Shown: positions 7,521 to 14,400 of the stretch, piece after piece
Layout of the letters: the number at the start of each line of letters is the position of its first letter
How positions within the stretch are numbered: the first letter of the stretch is position 1
Source of the DNA: an uncultured Porphyromonadaceae bacterium
Lineage (GTDB): Bacteria; Bacteroidota; Bacteroidia; Bacteroidales; Muribaculaceae
Direction: 5' to 3'
Length of the DNA stretch: 17,143 bases
NCBI GenBank assembly: GCA_900541555.1
Contig: UQKE01000049.1
Coordinates: 1-17,143 of the forward strand
The notes under the pieces: generated by a model
What the model saw: the letters and a program-made list of their open reading frames with translations, nothing else
What the model was told of the DNA's origin: nothing
Databases searched by the model: none
Made by a program: the position numbers and the translations under genes

Positions 7521-8977
7521 TTTATTTGATTTTTATGTTTTTTCAATGAAAATATAAATTCAAGACCGGCATACTGCCGATTTTGCGCTTTAATCTCTCC
7601 CCCATGGAATTGCACCGAATTTCGCACAATCGACAAGCCAAGGCCTGTGCCTCCCGATTTTCTCGACCGGCCACTGTCGATCCTATAAAACCGCTCAAAA
7701 ATCCGCGACAAATGCTTGTCTTCCACACCCGTTCCATTGTCGTAGACATCAAACCAATAGGCATCGTCGGTTTCTTTGTCCATCGAAATAAAAATGTCGC
7801 GGCCACCGGAATAGGCAATCGAGTTATTGACAAGATTCCGGAAAATCGCGTCGATCAACTGCCGGTTTCCTTCAATGTCAACCTGCTCAGGCATGTCGAT
7901 GTTTATTCTCATCTTATTTTCAGGACTGTATTGCGACACTTCATTTTTAATTGCGTCCACCACTTCCCGAACATTGACAGGCTTTACATCAAGCGTGTTC
8001 TTCGCTTCGGTCATTCGTGTTATCAAAGCCACATCTTGCAAGAGATTATTCAAACGCATCGTGTTGCTATAACCAGTTTCAAGCAGTTTTTTCACAGTCT
8101 CGCCATCCAAATTATTTTCGAGCAACGTCTCAAAACATCCCCGAATTGCTTGCACCGGCGTTTTTAGCTCATGATTTATATTGCTCGTCAATTGATGCTT
8201 GATGCGCAATTTTTCTTTTTCCTCAAACAACGTCTCTTCCATGCTTTTGTCTCGTTCCAATGCTGTTTGTTTCAACTTGCTATATATTTCGACAATTGCA
8301 CGGGAAACTTCCCCAAGTTCATCATTCGGGAAAGACGACATGTCGTAGTCGAGATCGCCGCCGGCTTCTGCCGATTTCACTATCTCTTGCAACGATTTCA
8401 CGCCTAAGGTAATTCGATTGATGGCAAAATACAAAATGATATTGAGAATGACGGCCGTTCCCAATATGAGCCATATATAGACGGTATCGCCTTTTAGCAC
8501 ATTTATTAGTGTGACGTCGTAAGGCAGCGCGCTTCTTACGACAATATCGCCATTTGCCGTAGCAGAATAAAAATATTCCCTATGGTCTGTTTCCGACAAG
8601 CGCCGTGTCGTATATCCGTGTCCTTTCGACAAAGCATCTGCAATTTCAGGGCGTGTCTTATGATTTTCCAATTTTCCGGCATTAAAGCTGTCAAATTCCA
8701 CGTTCCCATTTCGAGCTATCAATGTCACTCTCACATCCTTGTCGGGTATCAATTGCGATATCTCGCCTTTCGACAGTTTATGTCCGTTTTCTTCATATCG
8801 ATTGATCAAAATGGAATTGTAGGCTTGCAAGCGCGAATCGAGCAATTCCACTTTATATTCCCTCTCCCTTGAATACTGGACAATGACAAACGTCAGCACC
8901 AATATCCAAAAAAAGATATTGACCAAAAAGAACAGTTTCGTCCTGTAATTAAACGCTTTCTTTAAAACCATACCCAT
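7517..8977 (-). CDS. Membrane sensor histidine kinase, PhoR-like
   Basis: A 486-residue two-component kinase. A membrane segment at about 15-33, a periplasmic sensor domain of about 130 residues, a second membrane segment at about 165-187 and a HAMP-like linker (about 188-240) lead to the HisKA domain with phospho-acceptor H269 in NHELKTP. The ATPase domain has the N box (NLVNNS, 381-386), G1 (DNGTG, 413-417) and G2 (GGTGLGL, 442-448). No PAS domain is evident, unlike classical PhoR. The start at 8977 overlaps the regulator gene by 29 bases; an ATG at 8971 is an alternative. A GGCAAGGG just upstream could serve as ribosome binding site. Its place between a PhoB-like regulator and a phosphate transporter suggests a phosphate signal (inference). 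Confidence 0.93.
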   Translation of the reverse strand: MGMVLKKAFNYRTKLFFLVNIFFWILVLTFVIVQYSREREYKVELLDSRLQAYNSILINRYEENGHKLSKGEISQLIPDKDVRVTLIARNGNVEFDSFNAGKLENHKTRPEIADALSKGHGYTTRRLSETDHREYFYSATANGDIVVRSALPYDVTLINVLKGDTVYIWLILGTAVILNIILYFAINRITLGVKSLQEIVKSAEAGGDLDYDMSSFPNDELGEVSRAIVEIYSKLKQTALERDKSMEETLFEEKEKLRIKHQLTSNINHELKTPVQAIRGCFETLLENNLDGETVKKLLETGYSNTMRLNNLLQDVALITRMTEAKNTLDVKPVNVREVVDAIKNEVSQYSPENKMRINIDMPEQVDIEGNRQLIDAIFRNLVNNSIAYSGGRDIFISMDKETDDAYWFDVYDNGTGVEDKHLSRIFERFYRIDSGRSRKSGGTGLGLSIVRNSVQFHGGEIKAQNRQYAGLEFIFSLKKHKNQIK

Positions 8978-9632
8978 ACCCTTGCCTTGTTACAATTTTC
9001 GACTCATAAACGCCCAACTTCTTGCGCAGGCGATTTATATTCACATCGATTGTCCTGTCGACAACATAAATATTCTTTTCCCATATTTTCTCCATGATTT
9101 CTTCACGAGAGAAAATCTTGTTTTTATTGCTTAAAAACAAATAGAGCAAATCGAATTCTTTTTTTGTCAACGGAATTTCCTCATCGCCGATTTTGCATGT
9201 TTTCGACGCATGATCGAGCACTAATTTCCCGCACCCCACAATTTGAGGCGCATTTGCCTTGGCTCGTTTTAGCAGGCTTTTTACCCTTAACACAAATTCG
9301 CGCATTGAAAAAGGCTTGCGAATATAGTCGTCCGCGCCTCGCGTGAATCCGTCGACCAATGGCGCTTCATCGCCCAACGCCGTGCAAACTATTATCGGAA
9401 CATCGGCCGTGTCCGGATTTGAGCGCACTTTGCTCACCAATTCCAAGCCACTTATTTCCCCCATCATGATATCAAACACCATCAATGAATATTCCGCCAA
9501 TGGCATTTTCAAAGCGCTTTCTGCCGAATTGGCGATATCTACGGAATAACCGGCCAATTCCAAATTGATTTTCATCAAATCGCAAATCGACATTTCGTCG
9601 TCGACAACCAATATCTTAACGGGAGATTCCAT
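8949..9632 (-). CDS. OmpR/PhoB-family response regulator
   Basis: A 227-residue DNA-binding regulator. The receiver domain (about 5-122) has the acidic pair D11/D12, phospho-acceptor D54, T84 and K106, all intact. The C-terminal winged-helix domain (about 133-225) includes LTKKEFDLL, the VVDRTIDVNINRLRKKL recognition region and a final RQGYGYGF, as in PhoB and OmpR proteins. It starts three bases after the porin stop codon and its 3' end overlaps the kinase gene, so the pair is translated from one mRNA and surely works together. The likely targets are phosphate-starvation genes including its own operon, but no binding site was identified. Confidence 0.94.
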   Translation of the reverse strand: MESPVKILVVDDEMSICDLMKINLELAGYSVDIANSAESALKMPLAEYSLMVFDIMMGEISGLELVSKVRSNPDTADVPIIVCTALGDEAPLVDGFTRGADDYIRKPFSMREFVLRVKSLLKRAKANAPQIVGCGKLVLDHASKTCKIGDEEIPLTKKEFDLLYLFLSNKNKIFSREEIMEKIWEKNIYVVDRTIDVNINRLRKKLGVYESKIVTRQGYGYGFKESV

Positions 9633-9635
9633 CTT

Positions 9636-10661
9636 TTAAAAATTAAACATGATTTCTGCCACTAATTTGTCATGGTCGGAAGGAGCTATCTCAACGCCAT
9701 CGTCATAAAAATACTTCTCAAAATTCAAGCGCAATTCTGCCTTGACTTTTTTATAATATCCCAACGTGACGCCCAACGACACGCGATTTCTCCCGATATC
9801 GTCGATTGGCAACAGACCGGTAGTCTCATCCGTAAAGCCATTACTGTCGTCTGTCATCGAATCGAAGCGCCCCATAAATTTAATCATATTCAAATAAGGG
9901 CTTTTGATTGGAAGTCCATACATGCCCATTATGTTATACGCATGCACAGGCTTCATCGGGTCGTTTATATAATGCTTATACATATATTCTCCTTCGACCA
10001 TGAAACGGCCAAAAGCATACGACACGCTTACGTCGTATATGTTGATGCGCACACGATCGGGCCTTGTCGTCATAACCGAAGCATTGATGTCGAAGCCATC
10101 AATCAAATAGTTAAGATGTCCGACAAATAAGAAATGTTTCAACCACACTTCGTCGCTCAAAGCGTAATCCATGCCGTTAAACACGCCAAATTCGGCTGTC
10201 AACGGCGTTGATTTCAAAGCATAAGTGCCCTTTATTCCTATATCAAAGATGTTTCCGATGTCTTTCCCCACAAACGACCGGTTGGCAAACCACCGCTCAT
10301 GCGGAGAACGGGCCGCATCGACCGACACCGGCACACGGAATTGGCCTGCCGTCAATTTGAATTGTTCGTCGAAATGCAATCGGGCATATAAATCGTGTGT
10401 ACGTATTTTCCCTTTTTCGCTTAAATTGATTTCCAATTTATAGTCCAAAAACGACGACAGCCATCCGCGAACATTTACACGAGCATCGCGCACTTGAAAT
10501 CTCGCATTATTGATATCCGTTTGATATTCAAATTTGGCTCGCAACGTCCCCCCGATTTTTGGAATCCATGACCGAATAGAGTCTTCCGCATGGCAAGGAG
10601 ATGCCATTCCACTGCACAAAAACGTCAGGACAACTCCATATATAATTTTTTTCAATTTCAC
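9636..10661 (-). CDS. Outer-membrane porin, OprO/OprP (phosphate-selective porin) family
   Basis: A 341-residue protein if started at GTG 10661, giving MKLKKIIYGVVL. This is a clean signal peptide with likely cleavage after CHA at residue 25. A GTG ten codons earlier (10691) would place the start inside the predicted promoter and is less likely. The mature part is rich in alternating beta-strand patterns. It contains VRDARVNVRGWLS, a conserved type of strand in the porin O/P family (PF07396), and ends in phenylalanine (IMFNF), the usual outer-membrane barrel signal. Members in Pseudomonas form phosphate or polyphosphate channels, but many Bacteroidetes homologues are untested. As first gene of an operon ending in a PiT transporter, a phosphate-entry role is plausible. 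Confidence 0.87.
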   Translation of the reverse strand: MKLKKIIYGVVLTFLCSGMASPCHAEDSIRSWIPKIGGTLRAKFEYQTDINNARFQVRDARVNVRGWLSSFLDYKLEINLSEKGKIRTHDLYARLHFDEQFKLTAGQFRVPVSVDAARSPHERWFANRSFVGKDIGNIFDIGIKGTYALKSTPLTAEFGVFNGMDYALSDEVWLKHFLFVGHLNYLIDGFDINASVMTTRPDRVRINIYDVSVSYAFGRFMVEGEYMYKHYINDPMKPVHAYNIMGMYGLPIKSPYLNMIKFMGRFDSMTDDSNGFTDETTGLLPIDDIGRNRVSLGVTLGYYKKVKAELRLNFEKYFYDDGVEIAPSDHDKLVAEIMFNF

Positions 10662-10690
10662 GGCTGCAAAAATACGTCTATTAAAATGCA

Positions 10691-10698
10691 CAAATATA
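10691..10698 (-). promoter_or_regulatory. -7 box of the porin/two-component/PiT operon
   Basis: TATATTTG on the minus strand matches TAnnTTTG and would start transcription about 20-25 bases before the GTG at 10661. A second match, TATTTTTG at 10667-10674, is nearer and would leave almost no leader. No convincing -33 TTTG or recognised Pho box is visible. Confidence 0.5.
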
Positions 10699-10700
10699 AC

Positions 10701-10748
10701 AAAAAAGTAACAATGCCAACAGGATTCGCCTTTTCAAGCTTTGGCATT
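10701..10748 (-). terminator. Possible terminator or attenuator overlapping the antiporter stop codon
   Basis: AATGCCAA (10712-10719) and TTGGCATT (10741-10748) are perfect inverted arms with a 21-base loop. On the minus strand a run of six T (10701-10706) follows after five bases. The hairpin includes the antiporter stop codon and ends just before the porin promoter, so it may limit read-through into the phosphate operon. The long loop and the spacer before the T run make it weaker than the other terminators here. Confidence 0.4.
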
Positions 10749-12182
10749 TTCCGAAATAAGCAGCAACCTGTCACCCGGATGAAGTACCAATTTGCCATTC
10801 GGAATAATAAATTCCTGCCCTCTTTTGACGAGCATCACCAAAGTCCCGCTTGGGATGTTGATCTCCGACAACAATGCGCCATTTTTCAAATCGTCGGCTG
10901 TCAGCGTGACATCTCTCAACGAACTATCGATTGTTTCCGGCAACTCTACTCCGAAATTGGCATCCTCCGCTTCGGCCGGCAAATCCAATTTCAACCATCG
11001 AGCAACCCTCGATATCGTCATGCCTTGCACTATGAGCGACAACAATGTGATGAAAAACACAATATTAAATAATTGATCCGATCCCGGAATATTTGCTATG
11101 ACGGGGTATGTGGCAAAGATTATAGGCACTGCGCCTCGCAAACCGACCCACGACACAAACAATCTCGCTTTATTGTTGATCTTGCGGAAAGGCAAAAGGC
11201 AAAGATACACGCTGACAGGACGCGCCACCACAATCATGAACACGCCAATAAGCAACGCCACTCCGGCAATATCCAGCATTTCATGAGGATTGACAAGCAG
11301 CCCCAACGTAAGGAACACGATGATTTGCGAAAGCCATGTCATGCCATTCATGAACGTGTTTGTTTCTTTTCTGTACGCCAAACGCATATTGCCGATTACC
11401 ACGCCGGCAATATACACTGCCAAATAGCCGTTTCCACGAATTGTGTCGGTTAGCGTGAACGTCATGAATACAATGCTGAGCAATAAAATTGGATATAAGC
11501 TGCTATTCGACAAATTAATTTTATTGATCAGCCATCCGGCAAAACGTCCTGCGGCATATCCAATCACGCCGCCAAATAAAAATTGCAAAAACAAATCTTT
11601 CAACAAAACGCCAATCGACAATTCCGAGCCGCTGCCAACCACTTGAATCAACACGATTGTCAACATATATGCCATCGGGTCATTGCTTCCGCTTTCCAAT
11701 TCCAACATCGGACGCAAATTATGTTTCAAGTTCATGCGTTGCGAACGAAGCAAATTAAATACCGACGCAGAATCCGTAGACGACATTGTCGCTGCCAACA
11801 ACATGGACACCAACAATGTCAAACTAATGTCGGCATCCGTATGGTCTGAAAGAAAAAATATAAACAATCCTGTCAATATGGTTGTCGCCAAGACGCCCAA
11901 TGAAGAAAGCACAATGCCGGGAAACAACACAGGGCGTATTTCTTGCAATTTGGTATCCATTCCGCCTGAAAACAAAATAATGCTCAATGCAATCATGCCA
12001 ATGAATTGCGCATCCGCAGCACTATGGAATTCGATGCCCAAACCGTCGCTGCCAAACAACATGCCCACTATTAAGAACAGCAACAATGTTGGAATACCGA
12101 ACCGATAACCGGTTTTGCTAATAAGAATACTTGTAAAAATAAGCAATGAGCCTATCATTAAGATATTTTCCGCCGTAATCAT
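10734..12182 (-). CDS. K+/H+ antiporter, NhaP2/CvrA type (CPA1 family)
   Basis: A 482-residue inner-membrane protein with about twelve hydrophobic segments over residues 5-390. Family motifs include FSGGMDT near 71-77, MSSTDSASVF near 133-142 and LESGSNDPMAY near 161-171, where the acidic residues lie in the ion-binding region of sodium/proton exchanger-fold (PF00999) proteins. The C-terminal part, about 405-482, is cytoplasmic; its last 49 residues (NGALLSEINIP onward, ending GDRLLLIS) resemble an RCK_C/TrkA_C ligand-binding domain. This architecture matches potassium/proton antiporters that expel excess K+. A promoter is visible upstream. It lies 72 bases before the porin start on the same strand, but a hairpin and new promoter between them argue for separate control. 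The ion specificity is inferred from the family. Confidence 0.92.
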   Translation of the reverse strand: MITAENILMIGSLLIFTSILISKTGYRFGIPTLLLFLIVGMLFGSDGLGIEFHSAADAQFIGMIALSIILFSGGMDTKLQEIRPVLFPGIVLSSLGVLATTILTGLFIFFLSDHTDADISLTLLVSMLLAATMSSTDSASVFNLLRSQRMNLKHNLRPMLELESGSNDPMAYMLTIVLIQVVGSGSELSIGVLLKDLFLQFLFGGVIGYAAGRFAGWLINKINLSNSSLYPILLLSIVFMTFTLTDTIRGNGYLAVYIAGVVIGNMRLAYRKETNTFMNGMTWLSQIIVFLTLGLLVNPHEMLDIAGVALLIGVFMIVVARPVSVYLCLLPFRKINNKARLFVSWVGLRGAVPIIFATYPVIANIPGSDQLFNIVFFITLLSLIVQGMTISRVARWLKLDLPAEAEDANFGVELPETIDSSLRDVTLTADDLKNGALLSEINIPSGTLVMLVKRGQEFIIPNGKLVLHPGDRLLLISENAKA

Positions 12183-12211
12183 AAAAATGCACAGATTAAT
12201 AGTACTTGCAA

Positions 12212-12242
12212 CAAAAGTACAAATATTTTTGCATTTTTCAAC
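12212..12242 (-). promoter_or_regulatory. Promoter of the antiporter gene
   Basis: On the minus strand TACTTTTG (12212-12219) matches TAnnTTTG, and GTTG (12239-12242) lies 19 bases upstream as a near match to the -33 TTTG. The expected transcript start is about 20-25 bases before the ATG at 12182. This is the best-spaced promoter in the window. Confidence 0.65.
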
Positions 12243-12306
12243 GCTTCAAGCCCATTCCCCTATGGTGCTTACCAGATGCGTTTTTCTTATTGTCATGAAT
12301 TATACG

Positions 12307-12314
12307 TAAGTTTG
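12307..12314 (+). promoter_or_regulatory. -7 box of the CYTH gene
   Basis: TAAGTTTG on the plus strand matches TAnnTTTG and lies 25 bases before the ATG at 12339. A T-rich stretch at 12281-12285 is at about the -33 distance. It supports the downstream start rather than the upstream ATG at 12276, which would precede the promoter. Confidence 0.55.
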
Positions 12315-12338
12315 CACTGCAAAATCACTCAATACCTT

Positions 12339-12815
12339 ATGGCATTAGAAATCGAACGTAAATTTCTTGTAACCGACGCAGCTTTCAAACAAAAAGCCAT
12401 ACGCAAGTTTCATATTCGCCAAGGATATTTGTCGCGCGATGCCGATACAGTGGTCAGAATCAGAATCGTCGACACAAAGTCGTTCTTGACAATTAAAACA
12501 AAAAACGAAGGATGCCGCAGAAATGAGTTTGAATACGAGATACCCTATGACGACGGCATTGCCCTGCTCCATTTCTGCAAGGGTATGATTATAGAGAAAA
12601 CACGTTACATTGTCCCTTACGAAGGCAATGACTGGGAAATCGACGAATTTTCATCTTCCCTTGAAGGCATCGTCATTGCCGAAATCGAGCTTCCATCGGA
12701 AAACGCGCCATTCAGCAAGCCGTCATTCATCGGAGATGAAGTGACAGGAAATCCCCTTTACTACAACTCCAACATCCATAAACTTGCCAAAAACCATTCA
12801 ACGAAGTTGCAATAA
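12339..12815 (+). CDS. CYTH-domain protein (probable inorganic triphosphatase)
   Basis: A 158-residue single-domain protein. The diagnostic ExExK motif is at E4-I-E6-R-K8. The charged residues lining the tunnel-shaped active site follow in order: R40/R42 (VRIRI), K53/K55 (TIKTK), E65/E67 (EFEYE), K87 and R89 (EKTRY), D102 (EIDEF), and E115/E117 (AEIEL). This is the full set of a triphosphate tunnel enzyme, so activity on tripolyphosphate or a nucleoside triphosphate is likely. The related class IV adenylate cyclases share the fold, but small stand-alone bacterial members tested so far are mostly tripolyphosphatases. The start at 12339 is chosen because MALEIERKF is the usual N-terminus and the promoter lies just before it. 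Its 3' end overlaps convergent rlmD by 18 bases. Confidence 0.93.
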   Translation: MALEIERKFLVTDAAFKQKAIRKFHIRQGYLSRDADTVVRIRIVDTKSFLTIKTKNEGCRRNEFEYEIPYDDGIALLHFCKGMIIEKTRYIVPYEGNDWEIDEFSSSLEGIVIAEIELPSENAPFSKPSFIGDEVTGNPLYYNSNIHKLAKNHSTKLQ

Positions 12816-14153
12816 CGCGACATTCTCCACATGATGCGTATGCGGGAACATGTCGACAGGCTGCACCTCACCGACTTTATAAAGTTCATCAAGCAATGCG
12901 ATGTCCCTTGCTTGTGTAGCCGGATTGCAACTGACATATACGATTCTTTCCGGACGTGCCCTCTTTATGACTTCTACAACGTCTTCATGCATTCCCGCCC
13001 TCGGCGGATCAACAATCATCACATTCGGACGCCCATGTTCCGAAATAAATTCATCCGTCAATACGTCTTTCATGTCACCGGCATAGAACAGCGTATTTTC
13101 AATGCCGTTAATTTCTGAATTCACACGCGCATCTTCAATCGCTTCCGGCACATATTCTATACCTACGACTTTTGCTACATCCTTTGCCACAAAATTGGCA
13201 ATGGTTCCCGTGCCGGTATATAAGTCATATACCAAATCAGTTGGTCGCAATGCCGCCATCCGCCTCGCCACTTTATACAATTCATACGCTTGCAGGGAAT
13301 TTGTTTGATAGAACGACTTTGCACCTATGTGAAACGTCAGACCTTCCATTTTTTCAGAGATATGGTCTTGGCCGCGATAGACAACCACTTCTTGATCGCC
13401 AATAGTATCATTCAATTTCCGATTGACCACATATAGAAGAGACGTGATTTGCGGGAATTCTTTGGCAATGGCACCCATCACATCCCCTATCGCATCTTCG
13501 TTTTGCTCGGCAAAAACCACGATCAGCATGATTTCTCCCGTAGTCGACATTCGAATCATCAGCGTGCGCATCAATCCTTTTTGCGCCCTTAAATCATAAA
13601 AGGCGTATCCTTTTGCAAGCGCGTAATTGCGGACAAACAACCTAATTTTATTCGACAAATCCGGCTGCAACAAACATTGCTGTATGTCGAGAACCTTGTC
13701 GAAAGCTCCCGGTATATGAAAACCCAATGCGTTCCGATCCGGAAATTCTTTGCCGCTTCTCAAATCTTCAAATGAAATCCATTTCTTGTTGGAAAACGTA
13801 TATTCCAACTTGTTCCTATACTCAAATGTTTCCGCAGAACCCAGCGTCTCGTTGACTTCCGGCAATTCCACTTTCGCGATGCGCGTCAATGCATCTACTA
13901 CTTGATTGCGCTTATATTGCAATTGATCGGCATACGGGATGTGTTGCCACTTGCAGCCTCCGCATTCACCGAAATGCACACATTTGGGTTCCACTCTTTT
14001 TGAAGAAGGCGTCACAATATTTACTATATGCGCTTCCGCATAATTCCTTTTTTTCTTGTCTATTTTAATGTCCACAATGTCGCCCGGCGCGCCAAAAGGC
14101 ACAAAAACCACCATTTCTCCTATTTTTGCGATGCTCTTGCCTTCCGCGGCCAC
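12798..14153 (-). CDS. rlmD: 23S rRNA (uracil-5-)-methyltransferase RlmD, open frame from GTG 14153
   Basis: A SAM-dependent enzyme that makes 5-methyluridine in 23S rRNA. The open frame of 451 residues starts at GTG within a TRAM domain (about 1-47), so its first strand is missing. The iron-sulfur cysteines are C58, C64, C67 and C160. The SAM-binding loop is DLYTGTGT (310-317), DPPRAG is at 382-387, the catalytic nucleophile is C409 in VSCNPATQARD, and the likely base is E443 in HHVENV. All catalytic residues are intact. The missing N-terminus is present upstream in another frame (14154-14206), pointing to loss of one base. RlmD versus the related RumA/TrmA-like paralogues cannot be separated with certainty, since Bacteroidetes often have two. 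The gene is convergent with the CYTH gene and divergent from ppdK. Confidence 0.9.
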   Translation of the reverse strand: MAAEGKSIAKIGEMVVFVPFGAPGDIVDIKIDKKKRNYAEAHIVNIVTPSSKRVEPKCVHFGECGGCKWQHIPYADQLQYKRNQVVDALTRIAKVELPEVNETLGSAETFEYRNKLEYTFSNKKWISFEDLRSGKEFPDRNALGFHIPGAFDKVLDIQQCLLQPDLSNKIRLFVRNYALAKGYAFYDLRAQKGLMRTLMIRMSTTGEIMLIVVFAEQNEDAIGDVMGAIAKEFPQITSLLYVVNRKLNDTIGDQEVVVYRGQDHISEKMEGLTFHIGAKSFYQTNSLQAYELYKVARRMAALRPTDLVYDLYTGTGTIANFVAKDVAKVVGIEYVPEAIEDARVNSEINGIENTLFYAGDMKDVLTDEFISEHGRPNVMIVDPPRAGMHEDVVEVIKRARPERIVYVSCNPATQARDIALLDELYKVGEVQPVDMFPHTHHVENVALLQLR

Positions 14154-14206
14154 GCCAATGATTTCAACGCCTCGGCAACAGGCGAATCTCTTTTTTTGCG
14201 TCCCAT
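14154..14206 (-). other. rlmD: Displaced 5' end of rlmD in another reading frame
   Basis: From ATG 14206 the minus strand encodes MGRKKRDSPVAEA (13 codons). The -1 frame then continues VEIIGVAAEGK into the main gene, with base 14168 shared at the junction. Joined, these give MGRKKRDSPVAEA-VEIIGVAAEGK, the typical Bacteroidales RlmD start. As written, the ATG frame runs on into unrelated residues. One base appears to be missing close to 14168-14170. The normal rlmD promoter, placed about 25 bases upstream of ATG 14206, supports this as the original start. Confidence 0.75.
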
Positions 14207-14231
14207 TTTTTATTTTTTAATTTTTGACTCG

Positions 14232-14261
14232 CAAAATTACAGAATCTTTGCATTTCACAAC
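14232..14261 (-). promoter_or_regulatory. Promoter of rlmD
   Basis: On the minus strand TAATTTTG (14232-14239) matches TAnnTTTG, with GTTG (14258-14261) 18 bases upstream as a near -33 element. Transcription would begin roughly 20 bases before the ATG at 14206, which favours that codon over the GTG at 14153 as the native start. Confidence 0.55.
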
Positions 14262-14334
14262 GCTCCATATAGCCGAAATACACATAAAAACCATTTTTTA
14301 TCTATTTTTCTTTTACATTTCAAAGTAATTGAAT

Positions 14335-14342
14335 TACATTTG
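14335..14342 (+). promoter_or_regulatory. -7 box of ppdK
   Basis: TACATTTG on the plus strand matches TAnnTTTG, with a T run (14311-14314) 20 bases upstream in the -33 region. The leader would be about 50 bases. It stands back to back with the rlmD promoter in the divergent intergenic region. Confidence 0.6.
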
Positions 14343-14400
14343 CAATATGCACATCATATAGACTATTTAACATATCTATTACATAAACCATCTAATTAGA

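Noticed and set aside
12276..12338. Upstream ATG extension of the CYTH gene
   Set aside because: It would add 21 residues before the conserved N-terminal ExExK motif and would start before the promoter match at 12307-12314.
14160..14206. Programmed ribosomal frameshifting in rlmD
   Set aside because: The junction lacks a classical slippery heptamer, and no stimulatory structure or upstream Shine-Dalgarno-like element is evident. The seven-A run is about 20 bases upstream of the place where the frames must join. Deletion or assembly error is simpler.
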